Of a DNA stretch of 64,000 bases, positions 26,664 through 34,987 are shown one piece after another. The notes below the pieces were generated by a model. The model saw only the letters and a program-made list of their open reading frames with translations. It had not been told where the DNA came from and searched no databases. The position numbers and the translations under genes are program-made. Numbering within the stretch: the stretch's first letter is position 1; every line of letters starts with the position of its first letter. Source of the DNA: Mycobacterium sp. 852013-51886_SCH5428379 (lineage in GTDB: Bacteria > Actinomycetota > Actinomycetes > Mycobacteriales > Mycobacteriaceae); the NCBI RefSeq assembly GCF_001665575.1, contig NZ_LZSU01000051.1, positions 124,001 through 188,000 of the forward strand, read 5' to 3'.

Positions 26664-28541
26664 GTGATACGTCGGGTGCGCGCGAATTACGGTGCGTCGC
26701 TGTCTCCGGACGCGACCGCTTTCGCCCACCTCGTCGACGACGGCGGCTTCCCGTCGGCGGTCCAGCGCTTCCTGCTCGGCTGGCGCGCGAGCTCCTCGCG
26801 TGACGTCGAGCTGCCCGTCGAGGGTCCCGTCGTGCGGGTGATGCATTCGGCCGACGGACACTGGCTGGCCTGCCAGGTCGCCCCCGCGGGTAGCGACCGA
26901 TTCCAGATCTGGGTCGTGACAACCGATCCCGATGACCGCGACGCGCACCGGGTCGACTTCTGGCCCGAAGGTCACCCCGAAGGCAGTGCGGAGCTGATCG
27001 GCTGGGACGGCACCCAGGTGGCCGCGATTCTGACCGGTGAGGACGGGGTCGGCACCTCCTGCCTCATCGAACCGGCCGACGGCAGCGCGGTTGTCCTGGA
27101 CCGCCGCACCGCGGGCCGGCTGGTCGACGCCTGGGCGGGCGCGGCGCTGGTGCGGGTGGGTCCCCGCGGTTACCGGGACCTCATCCTGCTGCGTGGTCTG
27201 ACCGAGACGGCGCTGCTGCCCTACGACCCCGGGTCGACGACCGACATGGGGTACATCCTCGACGACCACAGCCCCCGGCGGCTGCGGTCGGGCATCATCG
27301 GCGACACCTTCGATCTGTATCAGCCGGCCAAGACCTTCGGATTGAACAGCACAGACGGTTACGTGCGGGCGCTGATCCGCAGCGACAACGGCGGCAGCCA
27401 CGCGCGGCTGCTCGAGGTCACCCAGACCGCCGAGGGCGTGTCCTACCACGTGGTGGCCGAGAAACCCGGCTTCGATCTCGACGAGTTCGTGGTCAGCGAT
27501 GATCTGTCGACCGTGGCGCTGCTGTGGAACATCAACGGCTGCAGCGAATTACAGATCCTCGAGTACATTGACAACACGCTGTCAGAGCCGATCCCGCTAC
27601 CGGGTCTCGTCGCCACCGAACTCAGTATCAGCGCGGGCGGGTCCATGGTCGCAATGACGGTGGAGAGTCCGTCGCTGCCGCCGACCGTCGAACTGGTCGA
27701 CCCCCGGTCGCGGGAATGGCAGCGGGTGGACCGCGAACCCAGCGAGGGTCCGCTCACGGCGGACCCCACGCTCGAAATCATCACCACCAGAGACGGTTTG
27801 GAGATCACCGGTTGGCTGTACCGGCCGCCGGCTCCCGTCGAACCCATCGGTGCCATGATCTTCCTGCACGGCGGACCGGAAGGGCAGGCCCGGCCGGGCT
27901 ACAACGAGTACTACCCGATCCTGCTGGCCGCCGGGATCACGGTGTTCACCCCGAACGTGCGCGGCTCCGGCGGTTTCGGCCGCTCTTTCATGCACGCCGA
28001 CGACAAGGAACTGCGCTTCGCCGCCATCGACGACGTGGCCGACTGTGTGCAGTTCCTGATCGAACACGAAGCGGTGCCGGCCGATCGCATCGCCTGCTGC
28101 GGCTGGTCCTACGGCGGCTATCTGACGCAGGCGGCGTTGGCATTTCACCCCGAATTGTTCGCCGCGGGTATCAGTATCTGCGGGATGAGCGATCTGAGTA
28201 CCTGGTACCGCAACACGGAGACCTGGATCGCGACCGCGGCCTATCCGAAGTACGGCCACCCGGTCGGCGATCGCGAGCTGCTGGAGCGATTGTCGCCGCT
28301 GCTGCGCGCGTCCGCACTCACCGCGCCGCTACTTCTGGTCCACGGCGGTAACGACACCAACGTGCCGCCGAGTGAGTCCCAGCAGATGTACGACGCCCTG
28401 CGTGCCCTCGACCGCACCGTCGAGATGCTGATCTTCGACGACGACGGCCACGAGATCGTCAAGCAGGACAACCGCGCCGCCCTGGCGGCGGCCATGTCGG
28501 ACTGGTTGGTGAAGGCGTTCAGCCAGGCGAGCGTGGTCTGA
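26664..28541 (+). CDS. S9 family prolyl oligopeptidase-like serine peptidase
   Basis: A 625-residue dipeptidyl/acylaminoacyl-peptidase-type enzyme. The N-terminal 380 residues form the beta-propeller (repeats such as LSPDATAFAHLVDD and HSADGHWLACQV). The alpha/beta-hydrolase domain starts near 390 (LEITGWLYRPP). The oxyanion stretch is LHGGPEGQ. The catalytic triad is Ser482 in CGWSYGGY, Asp564 in GGNDTNVPP and His596 in DDDGHEI. GTG at 26664 (VIRRVRANYGASLSPD) gives the natural beginning of blade one. An upstream ATG at 26544 would add 40 residues with no propeller character. No signal peptide is seen, so it is likely cytosolic. I recall no equivalent between Rv2507 and Rv2506. Confidence 0.88.
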   Translation: MIRRVRANYGASLSPDATAFAHLVDDGGFPSAVQRFLLGWRASSSRDVELPVEGPVVRVMHSADGHWLACQVAPAGSDRFQIWVVTTDPDDRDAHRVDFWPEGHPEGSAELIGWDGTQVAAILTGEDGVGTSCLIEPADGSAVVLDRRTAGRLVDAWAGAALVRVGPRGYRDLILLRGLTETALLPYDPGSTTDMGYILDDHSPRRLRSGIIGDTFDLYQPAKTFGLNSTDGYVRALIRSDNGGSHARLLEVTQTAEGVSYHVVAEKPGFDLDEFVVSDDLSTVALLWNINGCSELQILEYIDNTLSEPIPLPGLVATELSISAGGSMVAMTVESPSLPPTVELVDPRSREWQRVDREPSEGPLTADPTLEIITTRDGLEITGWLYRPPAPVEPIGAMIFLHGGPEGQARPGYNEYYPILLAAGITVFTPNVRGSGGFGRSFMHADDKELRFAAIDDVADCVQFLIEHEAVPADRIACCGWSYGGYLTQAALAFHPELFAAGISICGMSDLSTWYRNTETWIATAAYPKYGHPVGDRELLERLSPLLRASALTAPLLLVHGGNDTNVPPSESQQMYDALRALDRTVEMLIFDDDGHEIVKQDNRAALAAAMSDWLVKAFSQASVV

Positions 28542-28634
28542 CTTCACCGCGGCCGGCAGAGGTTTGGCGAAAATGACCACCGGGTAAACCGTGCTGCGCG
28601 TCACGTTGGCGCAAATGATGGATGGAGGCGCGGC

Positions 28635-28844
28635 ATGAGAGGCCTTATCGGCATAGTTGTCCTCGTCTGGTTGGTGATCGGCGTCGTCGCTGCCTACCAG
28701 CGCGGCTACTTCCAACAAGGTGACGCCAATTGCGCCACCGCAGCCAATGTGGCGTTGACGGTGGTGGCGGGTCCGCTGAACTATGCGGGCGTCAACCCGA
28801 AGGTGAACTGCGCAGAGGTGCAGATTCCCCAGCCCAGCCAGTAA
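28635..28844 (+). CDS. Small secreted/membrane protein, 69 aa
   Basis: I do not recognise a named family. The 69-residue product has an N-terminal hydrophobic helix (GLIGIVVLVWLVIGVVAAY) followed by a polar region with two cysteines (DANCATAAN and KVNCAEVQ), which could form a disulphide outside the membrane. A GGAGG ribosome-binding site lies 6 bp before the ATG. It is followed after 39 bp by another tiny membrane gene on the same strand, so the two are probably co-transcribed. Confidence 0.7.
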   Translation: MRGLIGIVVLVWLVIGVVAAYQRGYFQQGDANCATAANVALTVVAGPLNYAGVNPKVNCAEVQIPQPSQ

Positions 28845-28883
28845 TTGCTGGCGCTTACAGATAACAGGGAGATGGAGTAGACA

Positions 28884-29039
28884 GTGATTATCCTCGGAAT
28901 CATCTTGGTGGTGCTGGGATTCGTGCTGGGCATGAACATCCTGACAACCATCGGCGCCGTGCTCATCGTGATCGGAGCGGTGTTCTGGATCCTCGGTGCG
29001 ACCGGTCGCGCCGTCGGGGGACGCAAAGTCTGGTATTAG
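28884..29039 (+). CDS. Tiny membrane protein, DUF6131-like, 51 aa
   Basis: A 51-residue protein starting at GTG with GGGAGATGGAG upstream. It consists of two hydrophobic helices (ILGIILVVLGFVLGM and IGAVLIVIGAVFWIL) and a basic tail GRAVGGRKVWY. The pattern resembles DUF6131, small two-helix mycobacterial membrane proteins of unknown function. The stop overlaps the stop of the convergent TetR gene by 4 bases. It probably forms a two-gene unit with the preceding 69-residue protein. Confidence 0.7.
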   Translation: MIILGIILVVLGFVLGMNILTTIGAVLIVIGAVFWILGATGRAVGGRKVWY

Positions 29040-29656
29040 CCCTCTAGTCGACCGGCCGAGGCCAGTGCCGCCACTGTCATAGCTCGCAGGACAGTGCGCG
29101 AACTGGCCTCGGCCGTTTTGTTGGTACCGGGCCGCACGCTGTGCGGGGTGGAGTTGAGCAACCCGAATACGGCGTGGGCCATCATCCGCGCCTCGGGCTC
29201 ACCGAGTCCGGTGTGCAACCGGCGCAGGACATCGACCCAGATCTCCACATAGAGTCGCTGCGCGCGGCGCACCTGACGTTTCGCCGGGTCGGGTAGGTGG
29301 CTTAGATCGCGGTCCTGGATGCGGATCAGATCCGATTCTCCGAGGGCGAAGTCGAGGTGGAAGTCGATGAGGCCGTCGAGCGCGGCCGCGGCGTCCTCGG
29401 CGTCGGCGATCACCGCGCGGGCGCCGGCGAGAAGCCGGGTGCTGATCCCCACGAGCAGTTCGACGAGCAGGGCCTCTTTGTTGGGGAAGTGGCGGTAGAT
29501 GGCGGGCCCGCTGATGCCGACCGCCGCGCCGATGTCCTCCAACCGCACCGCCAGATAGCCCTTCTCGGCCACCAGACGCTCGGCGGCGTTGATGAGCTGG
29601 CTACGGCGATCCGACTTCGCCTGACGGCGGCGGGTGCCCGGCGCCGGAGAAGTCAT
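29036..29656 (-). CDS. TetR family regulator of the accD1 operon
   Basis: A 206-residue TetR-type repressor. The basic N terminus (TRRRQAKSDRRSQLINAAERL) leads into the helix-turn-helix LEDIGAAVGISGPAIYRHFPNKEALL. The C-terminal ligand domain spans about 75-206. It is divergent from accD1, and the gap between them holds two similar 16-bp palindromes, so it probably represses the accD1-accA1-fadE19 operon and itself. The ligand is likely an acyl-CoA of leucine or branched-chain breakdown (inference). Position matches Rv2506. Confidence 0.9.
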   Translation of the reverse strand: MTSPAPGTRRRQAKSDRRSQLINAAERLVAEKGYLAVRLEDIGAAVGISGPAIYRHFPNKEALLVELLVGISTRLLAGARAVIADAEDAAAALDGLIDFHLDFALGESDLIRIQDRDLSHLPDPAKRQVRRAQRLYVEIWVDVLRRLHTGLGEPEARMMAHAVFGLLNSTPHSVRPGTNKTAEASSRTVLRAMTVAALASAGRLEG

Positions 29657-29690
29657 CGCGGAATCCTCGGTCAGGCGGTGGACAATCTGA

Positions 29691-29731
29691 GTTAAGCGTG
29701 ATTAACATACCACGAGTTAGTCATCGTTAAC
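29691..29731. promoter_or_regulatory. Tandem TetR operator pair
   Basis: GTTAA-GCGTGA-TTAAC (29691-29706) is a 16-bp dyad with perfect arms. GTTAG-TCATCG-TTAAC (29716-29731) is a second with one mismatch. Their starts are 25 bp apart and both lie in the 91-bp gap between the divergent TetR gene and accD1. The location and similarity make them likely sites for the adjacent regulator, covering both promoters. Confidence 0.75.
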
Positions 29732-29747
29732 TGAAACGAGGACATCG

Positions 29748-31298
29748 ATGTCACCGCGCGCTTCACACCGCGACGAGCACCTGCCCCTGGTCGCGACGCT
29801 GCGCGCGAAACTGGCTACCGCGGCGCTCGGCGGCCCGGCCAGATCCCGCGAGCGGCATGTGAGCCGCGGCAAGCTGCTCCCGCGCGAGCGGGTCGACGGG
29901 CTGCTCGATCCAGGCAGCCCGTTCCTGGAGATCTCGCCGTTGGCCGCCGACGGCATGTACGACGACGAGTGTCCGGGCGCGGGGATGATCACCGGCATCG
30001 GCCGGGTGTCCGGCCGGGAGTGCATGATCGTCGCGAACGACGCGACGGTGAAGGGCGGCACCTACTACCCGGTCACGGTGAAGAAGCATCTGCGCGCCCA
30101 GGAGGTCGCCGGCCAGAACCGGTTGCCGTGCGTGTACCTCGTCGATTCGGGCGGGGCCTTCCTGCCGCGCCAAGACGAGGTGTTCCCGGACCGCGACCAC
30201 TTCGGCCGCATCTTCTACAACCAGGCGACGCTGAGCGCCCAGGGCATCCCGCAGATCGCCGCGGTCCTCGGATCCTGCACGGCCGGAGGAGCATACGTGC
30301 CGGCGATGAGCGACGAGGCCGTGATCGTGCGCAATCAGGGCACGATCTTCCTCGGCGGCCCGCCGCTGGTGAAGGCGGCTACCGGCGAGGTCGTGACGGC
30401 CGAGGAACTCGGCGGTGGAGACCTGCACTCCAAGACCTCCGGCGTCACCGACCACCTGGCCCACGACGACCGCGACGCCCTGCGCATCGTGCGCCGCATC
30501 GTGGCGACGCTGGGGCCGCGCGAGGCGCCGCCGTGGGATGTGCTGCCCGCGGTCGACCCGGTCGCCGCCCAAACCGAGTTGTACGACGTGGTGCCCGTCG
30601 ACTCGCGCGTGCCCTACGACGTCCACGAGGTGATCACCCGCATCGTCGACGGTGGAGACTTCGCCGAGTTCAAAGCCGAGTACGGCACCACCCTGGTGAC
30701 TGGGTTCGCGCGCATCCACGGCCACCCCGTCGGCATCATCGCCAACAACGGGGTGCTGTTCGGCGAATCCGCGGTCAAGGGAGCGCATTTCATCGAGCTG
30801 TGCGACAAGCGCAAGACCCCGCTGCTGTTCCTGCAGAACATCGCCGGCTTCATGGTGGGCCGCGACTACGAGGCCGGCGGCATCGCCAAACACGGCGCGA
30901 AGATGGTCACCGCGGTCGCGTGTGCCCGGGTGCCGAAGCTGACCGTCGTCATCGGCGGTTCCTACGGCGCGGGCAACTACTCGATGTGTGGGCGCGCGTA
31001 TTCACCGCGCTTCCTGTGGATGTGGCCGAACGCCAAAATCTCGGTGATGGGCGGTGAGCAGGCCGCGTCGGTGCTGGCGACGGTGCGCGGGGACATGTCG
31101 GCCGAGGAGGCCGAGGCGTTCAAGGCGCCCATTCGCGAGCAGTACGAACGTCAGGGCAACGCCTACTATTCGACGGCACGGCTCTGGGACGACGGCGTGA
31201 TCGACCCCGCTGATACCAGAACCGTTGTGGGGCTGGCTCTTTCCATTGTCGGACAGGCCCCGCTCGAGCCTGTCTCCTACGGCGTCTTCCGGATGTGA
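29748..31298 (+). CDS. accD1: Acyl-CoA carboxylase beta subunit (3-methylcrotonyl-CoA carboxylase type)
   Basis: A 516-residue carboxyltransferase. With the adjacent AccA1 it carboxylates an acyl-CoA; in mycobacteria the AccA1-AccD1 complex acts as 3-methylcrotonyl-CoA carboxylase of leucine breakdown. The N-terminal crotonase-like half has RLPCVYLVDSGGAFLPRQDE and GSCTAGGAYVPAMSDE. The C-terminal half has ITRIVDGGDFAEFKAEYG, FLQNIAGFMVG and VIGGSYGAGNYSMCGRAY. The latter two Gly-rich loops form oxyanion holes. The ATG follows GAGG and lies 16 bp from the second palindrome. It leads a coupled five-gene operon. Confidence 0.95.
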   Translation: MSPRASHRDEHLPLVATLRAKLATAALGGPARSRERHVSRGKLLPRERVDGLLDPGSPFLEISPLAADGMYDDECPGAGMITGIGRVSGRECMIVANDATVKGGTYYPVTVKKHLRAQEVAGQNRLPCVYLVDSGGAFLPRQDEVFPDRDHFGRIFYNQATLSAQGIPQIAAVLGSCTAGGAYVPAMSDEAVIVRNQGTIFLGGPPLVKAATGEVVTAEELGGGDLHSKTSGVTDHLAHDDRDALRIVRRIVATLGPREAPPWDVLPAVDPVAAQTELYDVVPVDSRVPYDVHEVITRIVDGGDFAEFKAEYGTTLVTGFARIHGHPVGIIANNGVLFGESAVKGAHFIELCDKRKTPLLFLQNIAGFMVGRDYEAGGIAKHGAKMVTAVACARVPKLTVVIGGSYGAGNYSMCGRAYSPRFLWMWPNAKISVMGGEQAASVLATVRGDMSAEEAEAFKAPIREQYERQGNAYYSTARLWDDGVIDPADTRTVVGLALSIVGQAPLEPVSYGVFRM

Positions 31299-31302
31299 TC
31301 AC

Positions 31303-33297
31303 GTGACTGACAGTTTCACCACCGTGCTGGTCGCCAACCGCGGGGAGATCGCCGTCCGCGTCATCCGCACCCTGCGGTCGATGGGCATCCGGTCCGTCGC
31401 GGTCTACAGCGACGCCGACGCGGGCGCCCGCCACGTCACCGAGGCCGACGTCGCCGTGCACATCGGACCGGCGCCGGCGCGGCAGAGCTACCTCGACATC
31501 GAGGTGGTGGTCGACGCGGCTCGGCGCACCGGCGCCCAGGCCGTCCACCCCGGATACGGATTCCTCTCGGAGAACGCACGATTCGCCGCGGCGCTGCAGG
31601 AGGCGGGCATCGCGTTCATCGGCCCTCCGGTGTCGGCGATCGAAACCATGGGCGACAAGATCACGGCCAAGGCGGCGGTGTCCGCGTTCGGTGTGCCGGT
31701 GGTGCCGGGGCTGTCGCGGCCCGGCCTGACCGACGATGACCTCATTGCCGGCGCACCCGAGGTCGGCTTCCCGGTGCTGGTCAAACCATCGGCCGGCGGC
31801 GGGGGCAAAGGGATGCGGGTGGTGCACGAGGCCAGTGAGCTGGGTGCTGCCCTCGTTTCCGCGCGCCGCGAGGCGGCGGCCGCCTTCGGCGACGACACGC
31901 TGTTCATCGAGCGGTTCGTGCTCAACCCGCGCCACATCGAGGTGCAGGTGCTCGCCGACGGGCACGGCAACGTCATCCATCTCGGCGAGCGCGAGTGCAG
32001 CCTGCAGCGCCGCCACCAAAAGGTCATCGAGGAGGCGCCGTCGCCGCTGCTCGACCCCGAGACGCGCGCCCGGATCGGTGCCGCGGCCTGCGACACCGCG
32101 CGCAGCGTGGACTATGCGGGCGCCGGAACAGTCGAGTTCATCGTGTCGGCCGACCGGCCCGACGAGTTCTTCTTCATGGAGATGAACACCCGGCTGCAGG
32201 TGGAGCATCCGGTGACCGAGATGGTGACCGGCGTCGACCTCGTCGAACAGCAGGTGCGCATCGCCGCCGGGGAACGTCTGTCCATCGCCCAGGACGACGT
32301 CCGGATGCGCGGGCATGCCATCGAGGCGCGGGTGTACGCCGAGGACCCGGCCGCCGGGTTCCTGCCGACCGGGGGACCGGTACTCGGCCTCGTCGAGCCC
32401 AATCGGTCCGGCGTGCGCGTCGACTCGGGCCTCGCCGCGGGGATGACGGTCGGCAGCGACTACGACCCGATGCTGGCCAAGGTCATCGCCCACGGTGACG
32501 ATCGCGCCGCCGCCCTGCGGGGTCTGGACCGCGCGTTGGCCGATACGGCGGTGCTCGGCGTCGCGACCAACATCGAGTTCCTTCGTTTCCTGCTCGATGA
32601 CCCGGACGTGCGGGCCGGCCGACTCGACACCGGACTGCTGGACCGACGCACACCGGAATTCGCGCCGGTGCCTATCGGTGACGATCAGCTCATCGCCGCG
32701 GCCGCCTACCAGTGGCTGCGCAGCTGGCCCGCGCCCGGTGCGGATCTGTGGGCGGTGCCGACAGGGTGGCGGATCGGTGAGCCCGCGCCGACCACCCACC
32801 GGCTGAGCGCGGGCGTCCGCACCGATCACGTGCACCTGATCGGCACACCGGAGCGTGCGACCGCCGCCGTCGAGGACGGGGAGGCCCGGGTGCTCGTCGC
32901 TGCGCTCGACGGTGACCGGCTCGCCGTCGAGATCGGTGGGATACGAACCGAATACGTCGTCGCCGCCTCCGGCCACGAGGTGTGGCTGTCCGGTGGCGGC
33001 CGCACCGCACGCGTCGCCGAGGTCCGGGAGGAGCCGGTGCGCGCCGACGACTCGCACGCCGGTGACGCGGAACTGACGAGCCCCATGCCGGGTTCGGTGG
33101 TCGCCGTCAGTGCCGACGATGGTGCGACGGTCGCGTCCGGTGACGTCGTCGTCACGGTGGAGGCCATGAAGATGGAACACGCGCTGACCGCACCGGTCGA
33201 CGGGGTGGTGGAACTGCTCGTCGCCGTCGGCGACCAGGTCAAGGTGGGCCAGCCGCTGGCCCGGATCATTGCAGCAATCGAGGAGTCCGCAGGATGA
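31303..33297 (+). CDS. accA1: Acyl-CoA carboxylase alpha subunit (biotin carboxylase + BCCP)
   Basis: A 664-residue biotin-dependent alpha subunit. The biotin carboxylase domain (1-450) has VANRGEIAVRVIRTLRS, the ATP-grasp glycine loop KPSAGGGGKGMR, GERECSLQRRHQKV and MNTRLQVEHPVTE. A linker of about 110 residues contacts the beta subunit. The biotinyl domain ends the protein, with Lys623 in VEAMKMEHAL. GTG at 31303 is 4 bp after the accD1 stop; the upstream open frame from 31225 overlaps accD1 and is not used. ATP and bicarbonate charge the biotin, which AccD1 uses. Confidence 0.95.
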   Translation: MTDSFTTVLVANRGEIAVRVIRTLRSMGIRSVAVYSDADAGARHVTEADVAVHIGPAPARQSYLDIEVVVDAARRTGAQAVHPGYGFLSENARFAAALQEAGIAFIGPPVSAIETMGDKITAKAAVSAFGVPVVPGLSRPGLTDDDLIAGAPEVGFPVLVKPSAGGGGKGMRVVHEASELGAALVSARREAAAAFGDDTLFIERFVLNPRHIEVQVLADGHGNVIHLGERECSLQRRHQKVIEEAPSPLLDPETRARIGAAACDTARSVDYAGAGTVEFIVSADRPDEFFFMEMNTRLQVEHPVTEMVTGVDLVEQQVRIAAGERLSIAQDDVRMRGHAIEARVYAEDPAAGFLPTGGPVLGLVEPNRSGVRVDSGLAAGMTVGSDYDPMLAKVIAHGDDRAAALRGLDRALADTAVLGVATNIEFLRFLLDDPDVRAGRLDTGLLDRRTPEFAPVPIGDDQLIAAAAYQWLRSWPAPGADLWAVPTGWRIGEPAPTTHRLSAGVRTDHVHLIGTPERATAAVEDGEARVLVAALDGDRLAVEIGGIRTEYVVAASGHEVWLSGGGRTARVAEVREEPVRADDSHAGDAELTSPMPGSVVAVSADDGATVASGDVVVTVEAMKMEHALTAPVDGVVELLVAVGDQVKVGQPLARIIAAIEESAG

Positions 33298-34490
33298 CTG
33301 ACTTTCTGTCCACCGGCACGTTGCCGGATCACTATGCGCAACTGGCCAAGACGGTGCGTGACTTCGCGCAGTCGGTGGTTGCGCCCGTCGCCGCCAAACA
33401 CGACGAGGAGCACTCGTTCCCGTACGCAGTGGTGCGCGGGATGGCCGACATGGGGCTGTTCGGGCTGCCGTTCCCCGAGGAGTACGGCGGTATGGGCGGC
33501 GACTACTTCGCCCTGTGCCTGGCGCTGGAGGAACTCGGCAAGGTCGACCAGAGCGTCGCGATCACCCTGGAGGCCGGCGTCTCGCTCGGAGCCATGCCGG
33601 TGTACCGGTTCGGCAACGAGGCGCAGAAGCAGGAGTGGCTGCCGCTCTTGGCTTCCGGCAAGGCGCTCGGCGCCTTCGGGCTCACCGAGGCGGGCGGCGG
33701 CAGCGACGCCGGCGCGACCAGGACGACGGCGCGCCTCGACGACGGCCACTGGGTGATCAACGGCAGCAAGCAGTTCATCACAAACTCAGGCACCGACATC
33801 ACCAAGCTCGTCACCGTCACCGCGGTCACCGGCGGGCAGGAGCGAAGCGACTCGGGGAGTGGCACTGGCGAGAACAACGGCAAGAAGGAGATCTCGGCGA
33901 TCCTGGTGCCGGTGCCCACCGAGGGTTTCACCGCCGAACCGGCGTACAACAAGGTCGGCTGGAACGCCTCCGACACCCATCCGCTGAGCTTCGACGATGT
34001 GCGGGTGCCGGAGGAGAACCTCCTCGGGGAGCGGGGCCGCGGCTATGCGAACTTCCTGCGGATCCTCGACGAGGGCCGGATCGCGATCGCGGCGCTTTCG
34101 GTCGGCGCGGCGCAGGGCTGCGTGGACGAGAGCGTCAAGTACGCCAAGGAGCGGGAGGCGTTCGGCCGCAGCATCGGAAGCAACCAGGCGATCGCCTTCA
34201 AGATCGCCCGCATGGAGACCCGGGCACACGTCGCCCGCACTGCGTACTACGACGCCGCGGCGCTGATGCTGTCCGGTAAGCCGTTCAAGAAGGAGGCGTC
34301 GATCGCCAAGCTGGTCGCCAGTGAGGCGGCGATGGACAACGCACGCGACGCCACGCAGATCTTCGGCGGCTACGGCTTCATGAACGAGTACAGCGTGGCC
34401 CGGCACTACCGCGACAGCAAGATCCTCGAGATCGGCGAGGGGACAACGGAAGTGCAGCTGATGCTGATCGCGCGGCAGGCCGGCCTGTGA
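33294..34490 (+). CDS. fadE19: Acyl-CoA dehydrogenase (FadE19, isovaleryl-CoA dehydrogenase-like)
   Basis: A 398-residue FAD enzyme that oxidises an acyl-CoA at C2-C3. In this operon it would make 3-methylcrotonyl-CoA from isovaleryl-CoA for the carboxylase. Features are LPFPEEYGGMGGDY, AFGLTEAGGGSDAGATRTTA (FAD/substrate loop), NGSKQFITNSG, QIFGGYGFMNEY and the terminal ILEIGEGTTEVQLML. ATG at 33294 overlaps the accA1 stop (ATGA). Unusually, about residues 180-198 form a hydrophilic Gly/Ser/Asn insertion (GGQERSDSGSGTGENNGKK) in the beta-domain. Its DNA contains a 27-bp element shared with fas. Confidence 0.92.
   Translation: MTDFLSTGTLPDHYAQLAKTVRDFAQSVVAPVAAKHDEEHSFPYAVVRGMADMGLFGLPFPEEYGGMGGDYFALCLALEELGKVDQSVAITLEAGVSLGAMPVYRFGNEAQKQEWLPLLASGKALGAFGLTEAGGGSDAGATRTTARLDDGHWVINGSKQFITNSGTDITKLVTVTAVTGGQERSDSGSGTGENNGKKEISAILVPVPTEGFTAEPAYNKVGWNASDTHPLSFDDVRVPEENLLGERGRGYANFLRILDEGRIAIAALSVGAAQGCVDESVKYAKEREAFGRSIGSNQAIAFKIARMETRAHVARTAYYDAAALMLSGKPFKKEASIAKLVASEAAMDNARDATQIFGGYGFMNEYSVARHYRDSKILEIGEGTTEVQLMLIARQAGL
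33832..33858. repeat. Dispersed 27-bp element, copy in fadE19
   Basis: Contains GCAGGAGCGAAGCGACTCGG and matches 11415-11441 in fas at 25 of 27 positions. It encodes G-Q-E-R-S-D-S-G within a loop insertion of the acyl-CoA dehydrogenase. It is read in a different frame from the fas copy, which argues for a DNA-level mobile or recombining element rather than a protein motif. Confidence 0.6.
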
Positions 34491-34987
34491 CGGGGGATGC
34501 GGGGTCGAAGAGGATCGTCGTCCAGCGTGGCCTGTGGTACGAGGAGTTCGAGACCGGGGTGCTCTACCAGCACCGGCCCGGCCGCACCATCACCGAGGCC
34601 GACAACGTGCTGTTCACCACGCTGACCATGAATACGCAGGCGCTGCACCTGGATGCGGCGTTCTCCGACGCGCTGCCGCCGTTCAACCAGCGGCTGGTGA
34701 ACTCGATGTTCACGCTGTCCACGCTCGTCGGATTGTCGGTGACGCAGCTGACGCAGGGCACGATCGTCGGGAATCTCGGCTTCAGTGACGTCGCCTTCCC
34801 CAAGCCGCTGTTCCACGGCGACACGCTGTACGCCGAGAGCGAGGTGCTGGAGAAGCGGGAGTCCAAGAGCCGGCCGGGGGAGGGGATCGTCACCATCGCC
34901 CACACCGGACGCAACCAGCACGGTGACATCGTGGCCACCGCGTCGCGAAAGACGATGGTGCGCAAGCGTCCTGCGGAGGAGTCATGA
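34487..34987 (+). CDS. MaoC-family acyl-CoA dehydratase
   Basis: A 166-residue single hot-dog (R)-hydratase-like protein. GRTITEADNVLFTTLTMNTQALHLDAAF contains the hydratase-2 pattern (T-x-x-D/E near N-x-x-x-x-H). HGDTLYAESEVLEKRESKSRPGEGIV is the typical C-terminal strand region. Position matches Rv2499c. In leucine catabolism it could hydrate 3-methylglutaconyl-CoA to HMG-CoA, linking the carboxylase to the lyase; this is inference from order. GTG at 34487 overlaps the fadE19 stop by 4 bases, and its own stop overlaps citE. Confidence 0.88.
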   Translation: MTGDAGSKRIVVQRGLWYEEFETGVLYQHRPGRTITEADNVLFTTLTMNTQALHLDAAFSDALPPFNQRLVNSMFTLSTLVGLSVTQLTQGTIVGNLGFSDVAFPKPLFHGDTLYAESEVLEKRESKSRPGEGIVTIAHTGRNQHGDIVATASRKTMVRKRPAEES

